A model generated the notes under the pieces. That model did not search any database. It was given only the letters and a program-made list of their open reading frames with translations, and was not told where the DNA came from. From Acidobacteriota bacterium (GTDB lineage Bacteria; Acidobacteriota; Terriglobia; Bryobacterales; Bryobacteraceae), in NCBI GenBank assembly GCA_016213725.1, contig JACQZS010000190.1, positions 1 through 38,946 on the forward strand: a stretch of DNA of 38,946 bases, in the 5' to 3' direction. The translations under genes and the position numbers were made by a program. Positions 24,635 to 33,792 of this stretch are shown here, one piece after another. How positions within the stretch are numbered: position 1 is the first letter of the stretch; each line of letters begins with the position of its first letter.

Positions 24635-26545
24635 GTGAAGAGAAGAGACCTACTTTCCACTCTGCCGCTGACGGGCTATTCGCTGATTGTGAACGGGCAG
24701 GAGCTTGCGGCCCCGGGTAAGGATTCCTTTACGCGCATCGCGCCGCCGGGGGCGCAGCGGGGCGCCTTCCGCCAGGAGCCGCATATGACTCTGGTGGAAC
24801 TGAGCGCGGACCTGTGCGTAGCGGGCGGCGGGCTGGCCGGAGTGTGCGCGGCGCTGAGCGCGGCGCGGCATGGGCTGAAGGTGGTGTTGCTGCAGGACCG
24901 ATCGCGGCTGGGCGGCAATTCATCGAGCGAAGTGAAGATGCACGTGGTGGGGTCGAATTCGCACAAGGGCCGGCCAGGGTGGCGCGAGGGCGGAATTATC
25001 GAGGAGCTGCGACTGGAAGACGCGGCGCGGAATCCGCAACGCTGCTGGGAGCTGTGGGACCTGCTGCTCTACGACAAGATCGTGAGCGAAGCGAATATCA
25101 CGCTGCTGCTGGAGACGACTCTGTACGCGGCGGAGATGAAAGGCGGGAAGATCGAGCGGGTGCTGGCGCGGTGCGATAAGAGCGAGCAGGTGTACCGGAT
25201 TGCGGCACCGATGTTTGTGGACGCCACGGGGGATTCGCGGCTGGCGCTGGAAGCGGGGGCGGAGTTCCGCACCGGCCGGGAGGCGCGCAAGGAGTTCAAT
25301 GAGAGCCTGGCTCCGGTGGAGAAGGACGAAGAGACGTTGGGGTCGAGCATTCTCTTCACCTCCAGGAACTACGGCAAGCCGATGCCGTTCACACCGCCGA
25401 AGTGGGCGCGAAAGGTGAGTAAGGAACATCTGAAGTTCCGGTCGACGAACAGCTGGGAGTACGGCTACTGGTGGATTGAATGGGGTGGAAATCTGGACAT
25501 CATCCGCGACAACGAGCGGATCCGGTTCGAGCTGCTGGCGATCACGATGGGCGTGTGGGATTACATCAAGAACAGCGGAGACCATCCGACGTCTGAGACG
25601 TGGGCGCTGGACTGGGTGGGGATGATGCCGGGCAAGCGGGGGAGCCGGCGCGTGGTGGGCGACCATCTGCTGACCGAGCACGACCTGCTGAGGGGCTTGG
25701 CCGACGACGCGGTGGCGATAGGGGGCTGGCCGATGGACGACCATCCGCCGGGAGGATTCGACCGGCCGGACCTGCCGCCGAACACGGTGCTGAAGACGCC
25801 GGAGGTTTACAACATCCCGTTGCGGTCGTTGTACAGCAAGAACATTCCGAACCTGATGATGGCGGGGCGGAACATCAGCGCGACGCACGCCGCGTTCACC
25901 TCGACGCGAGTGATGGCGACCTGCGCAGTGATCGGGCAGGCGGTGGGGACGTCGGCAGCGCAGTGCCTGAAGGGAAAGATCACGCCGCGGCAGCTGGCGG
26001 GGGACAGGCGGAGGGTGGCCGAACTGCAGCAAACGCTGCTGCGGGACGACCAGTCTCTGCGCGGAATCAGGAACGAAGACCCGCTGGACCTGGCCCGCGC
26101 GGCCCAGGCGAGCGCCTCGGCCGAGGAGCCGCACTACGAGGCGGCGACGGTGCTGGCCGGGTGGGTGCGGGACATTCCGGGCAAGGAGATCCACCAGTGG
26201 GCCGGCCGGCTGAATGGGGGGAGCGCGTGGATCGAGTTGAAGTTCGAGAAGCCGGTGAAAGTGAGCCAGGTGCAGCTCACGTTCGACACGGGGTTCCAGC
26301 GCGAGTTGACACTTTCGTCGTCGGACAGCGCGATGAAGGGCGTGGTGCGAGGGCCGCAGCCGGAGACGGTGAGAGACTACCGGGTGCTGGCGGGCGGCAA
26401 GGAAGTGGCAAAGGTGTCGGGCAACGTGCAGAGGCTGCGGCGGCACCGGTTCGCGCCGACGGAGACGGATCGAGTGCGGATTGAGATCACGGCGACAAAT
26501 GGGAGCGAGATGGCGCGGGTGTTTGAGGTGCGGTGCTACGCGTAG
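24635..26545 (+). CDS. FAD-dependent oxidoreductase with C-terminal galactose-binding-like domain
   Basis: A 636-residue flavoprotein of the FAD_oxidored type. The GTG start at 24635 gives a Tat-like N-terminus (MKRRDLLSTLPLTGYSL); the open frame further upstream runs into the terminator stem and is rejected. The FAD-binding motif LCVAGGGLAGVCAAL is near residues 61-75, then LLQDRSRLGGNSSSEV to about 100, and a second FAD contact region is GRNISATHAAFTSTRVMATCAVIGQAVGT. The last 130 residues (AWIELKFEKPVKVSQVQLTFDT ...) resemble a discoidin or galactose-binding beta-sandwich. Proteins of this architecture are common in acidobacteria and planctomycetes. The substrate, perhaps a sugar, is unknown. 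Confidence 0.82.
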   Translation: MKRRDLLSTLPLTGYSLIVNGQELAAPGKDSFTRIAPPGAQRGAFRQEPHMTLVELSADLCVAGGGLAGVCAALSAARHGLKVVLLQDRSRLGGNSSSEVKMHVVGSNSHKGRPGWREGGIIEELRLEDAARNPQRCWELWDLLLYDKIVSEANITLLLETTLYAAEMKGGKIERVLARCDKSEQVYRIAAPMFVDATGDSRLALEAGAEFRTGREARKEFNESLAPVEKDEETLGSSILFTSRNYGKPMPFTPPKWARKVSKEHLKFRSTNSWEYGYWWIEWGGNLDIIRDNERIRFELLAITMGVWDYIKNSGDHPTSETWALDWVGMMPGKRGSRRVVGDHLLTEHDLLRGLADDAVAIGGWPMDDHPPGGFDRPDLPPNTVLKTPEVYNIPLRSLYSKNIPNLMMAGRNISATHAAFTSTRVMATCAVIGQAVGTSAAQCLKGKITPRQLAGDRRRVAELQQTLLRDDQSLRGIRNEDPLDLARAAQASASAEEPHYEAATVLAGWVRDIPGKEIHQWAGRLNGGSAWIELKFEKPVKVSQVQLTFDTGFQRELTLSSSDSAMKGVVRGPQPETVRDYRVLAGGKEVAKVSGNVQRLRRHRFAPTETDRVRIEITATNGSEMARVFEVRCYA

Positions 26546-26716
26546 GGGCGGCAGCTCGCGCGGCCGAATCGTGTTTATGGCCGGCGCCGCGGCGGCGGCG
26601 TTCGGGGTGAGGCTGGGCGGGCCGTTGTAGACTGGGAGGATTCTTAGACCGCGTTCGTGCTAAGGCAGCGGGGCCGTGCGGCTCCAAAATCCTGGGAAAA
26701 GGGGCTGGACCTTGGC

Positions 26717-28501
26717 ATGAAAACGGCAGCGATTCCGTATCGGGTGGCGGACTTTCTCAAGCAGCACCCTCCATTCAGTTCGATGGATGAGACGGAGCTG
26801 GTAGCATTGGCGGCGCGGGGGCGGGTGAAGTTTCACGAACCGGACGAGTACCTGTGCTGGCAGGATGCGCGCTTCGGCCAGTTTGTGTTCGTGATCCAGC
26901 AGGGGAGCGTGACGCTGTGGGACGAGAAGGCGGAAAGGCCGGCGCTGCGGGACATCCGGGGGACCGGGGACGTGGTGGGGCTGGAGCGGTTTCACGGCGC
27001 GGAGAAGAGCCAGTATTCGGCAAAGTCAGCGAGCGAGGTAGTGGTGTATGCGCTGCACGCCGACGACTTTGGAGCGCTGCTGGCAAGGTACCCGGAGGCG
27101 CGGCAGTATGTGGAGGCGCACACGGCAGTCACGGCTGGGTATCAGGCGCACACGGGCAAGCCGCCGGCGCACGAGATTCCGGTGGAGGCGCTGGCGGAGA
27201 GCGGCGTAGAGCTGGCCTGCCCCAGGCGGACAACGATTAGGGAAGCGGCGCGAGTGTTGGCGGCGAGCGGGGACGCGGTGCTGACTCTGACGGATCCACC
27301 GGCCTACGTCACAGCGGAAGATTTCGTGAGGTGGATTGCGGAGGGCGACGGAAACGCGGAGGCGCCGGCGCAGGAGATTGCGCGAGTGCTGGAGGTTACT
27401 GTGGGCCGGGCCTCGACGGCGAGCGAGTGCGTGCTGGCGCTGGCGCGATCAGGAACGGCGGTGGCGGCGGTGACGGTGGACGGATTACCGGGGAGCCCGA
27501 TTGAGGGAGTGGTTTCGGCAGCGCGCCTGGGGAGCGCGTTTGGCGAGCATCCGTTGGAGATTCTGCGGGCGGCGGAACGGGCGCGCAGCCTGGAAGAGCT
27601 GGCGGCGCTACAGGCGAGGGCGCGGGGGTGGATGCAGGAGAGCCTGGCGCCGGGGGCGATGGAGTGGCTGGCGGCGTACGGGGGCCAGTTGAACCGGCGG
27701 CTGGTGGAGCGGGCGGCAAGGCTGAGCGGACTGGGGGATGAGAGCGCAGTGTGGTGCTTTGCGGGGAGCGCGGGGCGGCAGGAGCTGCTGACGTGCAAGG
27801 CGCCCCGGGTGGCGGTGATTGGCCGGCCGTTTTCAGGGCTGGCGGAGGTATTGGCGGCGTGCGGATTTGTGGAGGCGGAGGAGGCGGAGACGGGCAGCCG
27901 GGAGGAGTGGGTAGAGCGGTTTGCGGGTTGGATCCGCGATCCGATTCTGCAGCAGGTCTACCTGGCGCGGGAGTGGTTCGATCTGAGTCCGGCGTGGGGA
28001 CCAGCGGGCGCATTTGAGGAGCTGGCGGCGAGGGTGAAGCTGGAACTGGCGCGGGAGCGCGGGTTCCTGCACATCATGGCGAACGACTGCCTGGGCAATC
28101 TGCCGCCATTGACCTTCTTCCGGGACGTGGTGGTGGAGGAGAGCGGGGCGCGGACGGACACGTTCCGGCTGAAGAGCAGCGCGTTGACGCCGCTGGTGGA
28201 TGTGGCGCGCGTATTCAGTCTGGCTTCGGGGGCCGTGCTGGGCGCGTCGAGCATCGAGCGGTTCGCGTGGGCGGCTGAGTTGCTGCCGGAACGGGCGGAG
28301 GTGTTCCGTGAGGCGGCCGAGACGATGAAGGTAGTGCTGTATCACCAGGCGCGCGCGGGATTGCGATTGGGGCACGAGGGGAGAGAGATTCCCCTGTCGA
28401 TGCTGAGCCGGTACGACCGGCAGGCGCTGAAGAGCGGGTTCCGCAGCCTGCATGCGCTGCTGGAGTTCGCCGCGGACGGCGCGTGGCTGGAGGAAGCGTG
28501 A
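26717..28501 (+). CDS. cNMP-binding/CBS/DUF294 protein with degenerate nucleotidyltransferase site
   Basis: A 594-residue cytosolic protein of the COG2905 type. A cyclic-nucleotide-binding-like domain covers about residues 12-130, a CBS pair about 160-276, the DUF294 nucleotidyltransferase region about 315-425, and the substrate-binding helical domain about 430-590 (FFRDVVVEESGARTDTFRLKSSALTPLVDVARVFSLASG). In the family the catalytic loop reads G-S-x-G-R-x-E followed by a D-x-D pair. Here residues 350-359 keep GSAGRQELLT, but the acidic pair is replaced by CKAPR. The ATG at 26717 is chosen over upstream starts for fit to the cNMP domain. It overlaps the exonuclease gene. Confidence 0.85.
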   Translation: MKTAAIPYRVADFLKQHPPFSSMDETELVALAARGRVKFHEPDEYLCWQDARFGQFVFVIQQGSVTLWDEKAERPALRDIRGTGDVVGLERFHGAEKSQYSAKSASEVVVYALHADDFGALLARYPEARQYVEAHTAVTAGYQAHTGKPPAHEIPVEALAESGVELACPRRTTIREAARVLAASGDAVLTLTDPPAYVTAEDFVRWIAEGDGNAEAPAQEIARVLEVTVGRASTASECVLALARSGTAVAAVTVDGLPGSPIEGVVSAARLGSAFGEHPLEILRAAERARSLEELAALQARARGWMQESLAPGAMEWLAAYGGQLNRRLVERAARLSGLGDESAVWCFAGSAGRQELLTCKAPRVAVIGRPFSGLAEVLAACGFVEAEEAETGSREEWVERFAGWIRDPILQQVYLAREWFDLSPAWGPAGAFEELAARVKLELARERGFLHIMANDCLGNLPPLTFFRDVVVEESGARTDTFRLKSSALTPLVDVARVFSLASGAVLGASSIERFAWAAELLPERAEVFREAAETMKVVLYHQARAGLRLGHEGREIPLSMLSRYDRQALKSGFRSLHALLEFAADGAWLEEA

Positions 28502-29133
28502 GCTGGACGGACGCGACGCCGGTGGGAGAGGTCCGCTTCGTGTTGCTGGACACGGAGACAACGGGACTGGACCCGCGCAAAGACCGGATTGTGACGATGG
28601 GGGCGATTGCGGTGGTGGGCGGGGAGATTCTGATAGAAGACTCGTTCGAAGCGCTGGTGAGGCTGCCTCATAACTCGAGTTCAGTGACGGTGCACGGGGT
28701 GACCCGGGAAGAGAGCCAGAGGGGCGTGGAAGAGGCGGAGGCGCTGCAATTGTTCCGCGAGTACCTGAAAGACGGTGTGATTGTGGGGCACCACATCGGG
28801 CACGATGTGGAGACGCTGAACGCGGGCTACGAGAGGCACTTCGGCTTCCGGATGGAGAACCGCAGCCTGGACACGATGGAACTGGCTCTGAACCTGGAGC
28901 GGGATGGAGCGTTCGGCGCTGCGGAGGAGATGCGGGATTTCTCCCTGGACGCGCTGTGCGCGAGATTTGAAGTGGTGCCGCACGACAGGCACACGGCACC
29001 GGGCGATGCGTTCATGACAGCGCTGGTGTTCCAGCGGCTGCTGCGGCTGGCGGCGCGCAGCGGTCGCGCGACGCTGGGGCGGCTGTGCGAGGCGTATGAG
29101 CCGGAGGCTAGCGCACGGGGGGAATGCGGATGA
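28498..29133 (+). CDS. DnaQ-like 3'-5' exonuclease (DEDDh)
   Basis: A 211-residue exonuclease of the DNA polymerase III epsilon/PolC type. Exo I is LLDTETTGLD with D18 and E20. Exo II is VGHHIGHDVETLN with D103. Exo III is HTAPGDAFMTALV with H165 and D170, which completes the DEDDh set. It has no DNA polymerase or C-terminal alpha-binding region. The GTG start at 28498 overlaps the stop of the DUF294 gene (GTGA). DUF294 and DnaQ-like genes are often paired in other bacteria, suggesting a shared but undefined role. The 3' end overlaps the convergent gene by 26 bases (29108-29133). Confidence 0.88.
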   Translation: MSWTDATPVGEVRFVLLDTETTGLDPRKDRIVTMGAIAVVGGEILIEDSFEALVRLPHNSSSVTVHGVTREESQRGVEEAEALQLFREYLKDGVIVGHHIGHDVETLNAGYERHFGFRMENRSLDTMELALNLERDGAFGAAEEMRDFSLDALCARFEVVPHDRHTAPGDAFMTALVFQRLLRLAARSGRATLGRLCEAYEPEASARGECG

Positions 29134-30445
29134 GGGCCGTGCGGGCCTTGGGGTCTTCGCTGATGCGGCTGAGGCAGTAGGTGGAGCCGTCGGCGCCGAT
29201 GGCGATGGAGTTGACGTAGTTGGGACGCTGGCCGTTGGCGTAGAAGATGGGGCCGTGGTCGATGTAGTGGCGGGAGGGGATGTCGTAGGTGACGAGGTGG
29301 AGGTTTTCGAGGCCCTTGGATTCGCCCTTGGCGGTGGAGTCCTTGCCTTTGACCCGGCGGCCGTTTTCGTAGACGGGCCCACCGGTGAGGTAGTGGATGG
29401 TGCGGCCGTCGGGGCTGAGGGCGAAGCCGAGGTAGCCGTAGCTGAACTGGTCGAACATGCCGCTCAACTGGGAGGGCTTGGAGGTGATGCGGTCGATGAC
29501 TTCGACGGTCTCGGAGGCGGGGAGGAAGCGGAAGAGGTAGCCGGAGTTTCCGTGGACGCCGTAGACGGCATTCTCGCCGGCGTAGTAGAAGGTCTGGCGC
29601 CAGTTGTAGCCCATGTGACCGGAGCTGGAGGGATCGTAGAGGCCGAAGTAGTCTTTCTTGAGGTTGTCGCCCTGGACGTCCTCGATCCGCTCGGAGTCGT
29701 AGCGGTAGCGGTGGATGGCGCCGTCGGAGGTGGAGAAGTAGACGGAGCCGGTATTGGGATCGACGGCGAGGGAGCGGCAGACGGTGCGGAAGGCAGGGCC
29801 GACGCCGTTTTCGCCTTCGCCGGAGACGGCGCCGAGGTCTTTCAGGCCGCGGCTATTGAGGTCGTAGCGGATGAGGCGGCCGGTGGGCCAGGTGATGCCA
29901 TAGAGGCGGCCGCGGCGGGTGTCCATGTTGAAGGTGATGATGCCTTCGCCGCCGGGGGCGGTGGCGAGGTTTTCAAACTTGCCCGAGGCCATGTCGTAGG
30001 AGAGGAAGTGGCCGCCGGGGTAGGGCTTCATGCCGGCGGGCGGGACGCCGATTTTTTCCATGCCGTCGATGATGGAGTAGTAGCCGATGTGGGTGGCGAA
30101 GTAGAGCTTGCCGTTGGCTTCGACGAAATTGACGTGGCTCTTGCCCTGGACGATGGCCTTGGAGTCTTTCTCGCCGGCGGCTTCGTTGAGATCGCCCAAA
30201 TGGCGGGTGGTGCCGGAGTAGGGATCGTAGGCGTACATCTGAGCGGCGATGTCGGGCTTTTCGGAAGAGAGGACGTAGTAGATGCGTCCGTCGGAGCCGC
30301 GGCCGATGGCGTTGTAGGAGTCGTGGGATTCGGCGAAGCCGGCGTCGAAGATCTGGGCGGTGAGGCGCTGGGGCGCCTGCGGGGTGGAGGCCTGACGGCA
30401 GCCGGCGAGGGTGAAGAGAAGAGCGGAGAGGGCGAGATAACGCAT
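29108..30445 (-). CDS. Beta-propeller lipoprotein
   Basis: A 445-residue lipoprotein. The N-terminus MRYLALSALLFTLAGC ends in a lipobox with the lipidated cysteine at position 16. The rest consists of repeated propeller-like blades (for example SYNAIGRGSDGRIYYVLSSE, IITFNMDTRRGRLYGITWPTGRLIRYDL, LGFALSPDGRTIHYLTGGPV and SIAIGADGSTYCLSRI). No catalytic residues can be assigned; it could bind or process a carbohydrate. It is last in an operon after a GH127-like hydrolase and an exported DegT-type enzyme, with a 12-base gap. Confidence 0.8.
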   Translation of the reverse strand: MRYLALSALLFTLAGCRQASTPQAPQRLTAQIFDAGFAESHDSYNAIGRGSDGRIYYVLSSEKPDIAAQMYAYDPYSGTTRHLGDLNEAAGEKDSKAIVQGKSHVNFVEANGKLYFATHIGYYSIIDGMEKIGVPPAGMKPYPGGHFLSYDMASGKFENLATAPGGEGIITFNMDTRRGRLYGITWPTGRLIRYDLNSRGLKDLGAVSGEGENGVGPAFRTVCRSLAVDPNTGSVYFSTSDGAIHRYRYDSERIEDVQGDNLKKDYFGLYDPSSSGHMGYNWRQTFYYAGENAVYGVHGNSGYLFRFLPASETVEVIDRITSKPSQLSGMFDQFSYGYLGFALSPDGRTIHYLTGGPVYENGRRVKGKDSTAKGESKGLENLHLVTYDIPSRHYIDHGPIFYANGQRPNYVNSIAIGADGSTYCLSRISEDPKARTALIRIPPVR

Positions 30446-30457
30446 AGCGGGGTACTC

Positions 30458-31777
30458 CTAGGATTTGGCGAGAGCGGCGGCGTTGCGCTTGATCTTCTGG
30501 ATGGCGCCGGCGATCTGATCCATGTCGGACTTGGGCCCGAGCAGCATGTTCTGGGTGAACCAGACGGCCTGGGTGCAGAGCTTGTCGTTGGCAGGGCACT
30601 GGTTCTGTTCGGCCCACTGCTTCAGGCGCTGGGCGGAGAAGAGGCGTTGGAAGCCGCGGGAGGCGAGGGAGTCCTTGATGAACTGCTGGGTGTTGAGGGG
30701 GCGATAGCCGGAAGCGCCGGGGATGCCCTCAGCGGCAAGGGCTTTGAGGAACTGGTCCCGCGAGAGGCCCGAGAACGCCTCGGAGTTGTAGCGGAACATA
30801 TAGAGGTGGAAGGCGTTGTTGGTGGTGCCTTCGTAGTGGATGGCGGGAGAAAGGCCGGGGATCTGCTTGAGGAGAGAGGTGAGGTAGGCGCCGTTTTCGG
30901 AGCGGGTTTTAGCCTGGGCCTGAAGGCGGGTCATCTGGGCGAGGAGGATGGCACCCTGCCATTCGGCGAGACGCAGGTTGGCGCCGGAGGAGGCATAGGA
31001 GAAGTTAGAGCCGATCATGCGGAGGCCGCTGCCGTTGTTGTGGAAGGCGTAGGCGCGCTCGCGGAGATCCTCGTCCTGGAAGAGAATGGCGCCGCCTTCG
31101 CCGGAGTTGAGGTTCTTGGAGGCCTGGAAGGAGAAGCAGCCGGTGGCGCCGAGAGTGCCGACCTTGCGGCCGCGCCATTCGGCGAGGTGGGCCTGGCAGG
31201 CATCTTCGATGAGTGGGATTTTGTGTTTGGCGGCGGTGGCGAGCAGGCTGTCGAGCTGGCAGACGTTGCCGCCGAGGTGGACGGGCATGATGGCGCGGGT
31301 GTTGGGGGTGATGGCACGCTCGACTAGGCGGTGGTCGATCTGGAAGGATTCGGGATCGGTATCGACGAAGACGGGGAGAGCGTGCTGGCGGAGGACGACG
31401 TTGACGGTGGCGATGAAGGTGTAGGGCGGGACGATGACTTCGTCGCCCGGCTCCACGCCGAGGACGTTGAGGGAGATGAAGAGCGCGGCGGTGCCGTTGG
31501 CGGTGGCGAGGGCCTGGCGGGCGCCGGTGAGCTGGGCGTAGGCCTCTTCGAAGCGCTTGACGTTCTGGCCGCTGCCACGGAACCACTTGCCGCTGTGGAG
31601 AGTGTCGAGGAGGGCGCGCTCTTCGCGCGCGTCGGCGACAGGCCAATCGGGGAAGGGCGTGGTGCGCGTCTTGGGTCCTCCGAGGAGGGCGGGCTTGGGA
31701 TTGGCAACGGCTTGGGCGGCGGCGCAGGCGGGGGCTGCGGCGGCGAGGAATGTGCGGCGGGAAGGAGTGAGTTTCAT
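30458..31777 (-). CDS. DegT/DnrJ/EryC1/StrS family PLP enzyme with Tat signal
   Basis: A 439-residue fold-type I PLP protein of the sugar aminotransferase family. The core has the family landmarks: GKWFRGSGQNVKRFEEAYA, TANGTAAL, PPYTFIATVN, D192 in IEDACQAH, and the Schiff-base lysine K221 in CFSFQASKNLNSGEGG. The N-terminus MKLTPSRRTFLAAAAPACAAAQA is a convincing twin-arginine signal, unusual because family members usually act on cytosolic nucleotide-sugars. Tat export would carry the folded, cofactor-loaded enzyme. Its ATG overlaps the stop of the GH127-like gene by four bases. The substrate is unknown. Confidence 0.88.
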   Translation of the reverse strand: MKLTPSRRTFLAAAAPACAAAQAVANPKPALLGGPKTRTTPFPDWPVADAREERALLDTLHSGKWFRGSGQNVKRFEEAYAQLTGARQALATANGTAALFISLNVLGVEPGDEVIVPPYTFIATVNVVLRQHALPVFVDTDPESFQIDHRLVERAITPNTRAIMPVHLGGNVCQLDSLLATAAKHKIPLIEDACQAHLAEWRGRKVGTLGATGCFSFQASKNLNSGEGGAILFQDEDLRERAYAFHNNGSGLRMIGSNFSYASSGANLRLAEWQGAILLAQMTRLQAQAKTRSENGAYLTSLLKQIPGLSPAIHYEGTTNNAFHLYMFRYNSEAFSGLSRDQFLKALAAEGIPGASGYRPLNTQQFIKDSLASRGFQRLFSAQRLKQWAEQNQCPANDKLCTQAVWFTQNMLLGPKSDMDQIAGAIQKIKRNAAALAKS

Positions 31778-33729
31778 TGCGGTTTCACAGGTTCGAGGAC
31801 AGGAAACGAAGTAATGCGGAGCCGAGCGGCCCCGTAAGGTATGAGTGTAATGGACTCTTCAGGGTACTTGCCGGTCTGTTCCTGGCGGCCGGGGATGGTG
31901 ACGGGACTGGCCGGGGGCGGAGCGGCGCTGTCGTTGACGAGCATCCATTGGGGTAGGCGCCGGGCCTTGGCTTTGAGGACGACGGGCGAGGTGGTGGTTG
32001 TGAAGGGCTGCGAGCTGAGCGGAGACTCGGAGAGTTCAAAGGACGCGGCGGGATTGGCGGCGTCGAGGCGCAGGGCGTAGTTCCAGGGCGAGACGGGGAA
32101 GACCTCCCAATCAGAGACTGGGCCGGTTTGACGGAGCTGACGCCAGTTCTCTTCGACGCGGAGGGCGAAGACGAGCGGACCGCGTTCGATGGAGACGGAT
32201 TGATTGAAGCCCTGGACGGGGGTGATGGGCATGGGGAAGGAGAGCAGGAGGCGGTCGCCGTTGCGCCACTGCCGGTCGATGCGGCCATAGGCGCCGGGCT
32301 TGGGGGCGGGCAGCGGCTGGCCGTTGACGGAGAGGGCGGCGCCGGCGGCCCAGGCGGGGACGCGGAAGTGGATGGGAAAGGCGACCGGCTCTGAGGGTTT
32401 GAAGACGAGTTGGACGGTGTTGCGGAAAGGATATTCGGTTTGTTCTTCGATGACTACCGGAGTCTTGCGGACGGTGGTGCGGACGGTGGAAGGGGCGTAG
32501 GCGCCGATGGCTAGGCCATCGTCTGGAGAGGCCATCCAGAGCGAAGCGACGAACTTGGGCCAGCCCTGGTGGAGGTTGGCGGTGCAGCAGCCGAAGTTGG
32601 GCTGAAGACCGAAGAGATTGGATTCGGGGCCGTTGGTTTCCCAGTCCCGGCGGGAGTAAGAGCAGAGGACCTGGTTGGGCTGCTGATCGTATTGATGGCC
32701 CCACTGGTCGGGTGTTTGAGAAGCAGGCAGGGCGTTGTAGGCGATCTTTTCGAGGCGATCGGCAAGGGCGGGATCGCCGAGCGCGGCGAGGGCGAGTTCG
32801 AGGGAGAACATCTCTTCGACGACGGCGCAGGTTTCGATGCCCTGAACGGGGCTGCGGCCGGCGTAGTGCTCGTCGGCGGAGAACATGCCGTTGGGGAGGC
32901 CGTGGTGGCGATCGAGGGTATCGAGCATTTTGGCGGTGGCGGCTTTGTCGGCGGGGTCTTTGGAGAGGAGATACCAGAGGGCGGAGGTCTTGACGCCCAT
33001 GGCGTTGTTGACGCCGTGGGTCTGGAGGCCGGTCTGGGCGCGGGGGACTTTATTGGGGTAAGCGAAGTTTTCGAAGTGGCCACGCCAGTCGAAGCCCTGG
33101 GCTTTGAGGCGGCGGGCGAAGTCGAGGAGGGCGGGATCGCCGTTGCGGTTGTAGAGCCAGAGGAGGGTGGCGAACTGGTCCTGCCAGCGATAGATGGCCC
33201 ACTGGTGGAGGGGGCGTTCATTCATGAGAGCGGCGTGGTGGGCGAAGTACTTTTCGAGGAAAGGGATGACGCGGGGATCGCCGGTGGCCTCCTGATACTG
33301 GGTGAGCACCTTGAGCATGATCATGTTTGGCCACCAGTCCTTGTTGGAGGGCGGGCCGATGGCGCCGTCGGGGCGCTGATGCGTGAGAGCCCATTCGACC
33401 CAGGGCTTGACCTTGGCAATGAGGCGGGGATCGTCGAGGGTGTAGGCAAGGGGGAGGAGGCCGTCGAGGTAGTAGGGTCCGCGCTCCCAGCCTTCGCCGG
33501 TGCCACCGAGCCAGGCGGAGTTGGGGCCGACGTCGGGCCAGATTTCGTCGAGGTGGCCGGTGATGGCGCTGGCCTGGATTTTGAGCTGATCGAGGAGCCA
33601 GCCGGCGGGTTTCACGGAGGATAGGGGGAGGGGATAGAAGGCGGACGGAGCGAGCGGGGCGCGGTTTTTTGGGGGCTGCGCGGAGAGGGCAAGAGCGGCG
33701 GCCAGCAGCAGGAGGAAGACGCGTGACAT
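31774..33729 (-). CDS. GH127-like (DUF1680) beta-L-arabinofuranosidase-type hydrolase
   Basis: A 651-residue secreted hydrolase with a signal peptide (about residues 1-17, ending LALSA). An alpha/alpha barrel is followed by C-terminal beta domains. The zinc and nucleophile set known from GH127 beta-L-arabinofuranosidase is intact: E299 and C301 in IETCAVVEE, and C381 and C382 in FGCCTANLHQGWPKF. By homology the first cysteine of the pair is the zinc-bound nucleophile. Related families such as GH146 are possible. It is first in a three-gene operon of exported proteins, with a four-base overlap to the DegT-type gene, and divergent from rimO across 63 bases. Confidence 0.85.
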   Translation of the reverse strand: MSRVFLLLLAAALALSAQPPKNRAPLAPSAFYPLPLSSVKPAGWLLDQLKIQASAITGHLDEIWPDVGPNSAWLGGTGEGWERGPYYLDGLLPLAYTLDDPRLIAKVKPWVEWALTHQRPDGAIGPPSNKDWWPNMIMLKVLTQYQEATGDPRVIPFLEKYFAHHAALMNERPLHQWAIYRWQDQFATLLWLYNRNGDPALLDFARRLKAQGFDWRGHFENFAYPNKVPRAQTGLQTHGVNNAMGVKTSALWYLLSKDPADKAATAKMLDTLDRHHGLPNGMFSADEHYAGRSPVQGIETCAVVEEMFSLELALAALGDPALADRLEKIAYNALPASQTPDQWGHQYDQQPNQVLCSYSRRDWETNGPESNLFGLQPNFGCCTANLHQGWPKFVASLWMASPDDGLAIGAYAPSTVRTTVRKTPVVIEEQTEYPFRNTVQLVFKPSEPVAFPIHFRVPAWAAGAALSVNGQPLPAPKPGAYGRIDRQWRNGDRLLLSFPMPITPVQGFNQSVSIERGPLVFALRVEENWRQLRQTGPVSDWEVFPVSPWNYALRLDAANPAASFELSESPLSSQPFTTTTSPVVLKAKARRLPQWMLVNDSAAPPPASPVTIPGRQEQTGKYPEESITLIPYGAARLRITSFPVLEPVKPQ

Positions 33730-33792
33730 GGAGGTAGTTTCCGACCCCCATGGTATCCTGAAATTTCACCCCAGCAGTCTCTGGAAACACCC

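Noticed and set aside
29096..31327. A 743-codon open frame on the plus strand opposite the lipoprotein and DegT-type genes
   Set aside because: It is a Gly/Ala/Val/Glu-rich shadow produced by C-ending codons on the coding strand, with no domain or start signal; the minus-strand genes have clear motifs.
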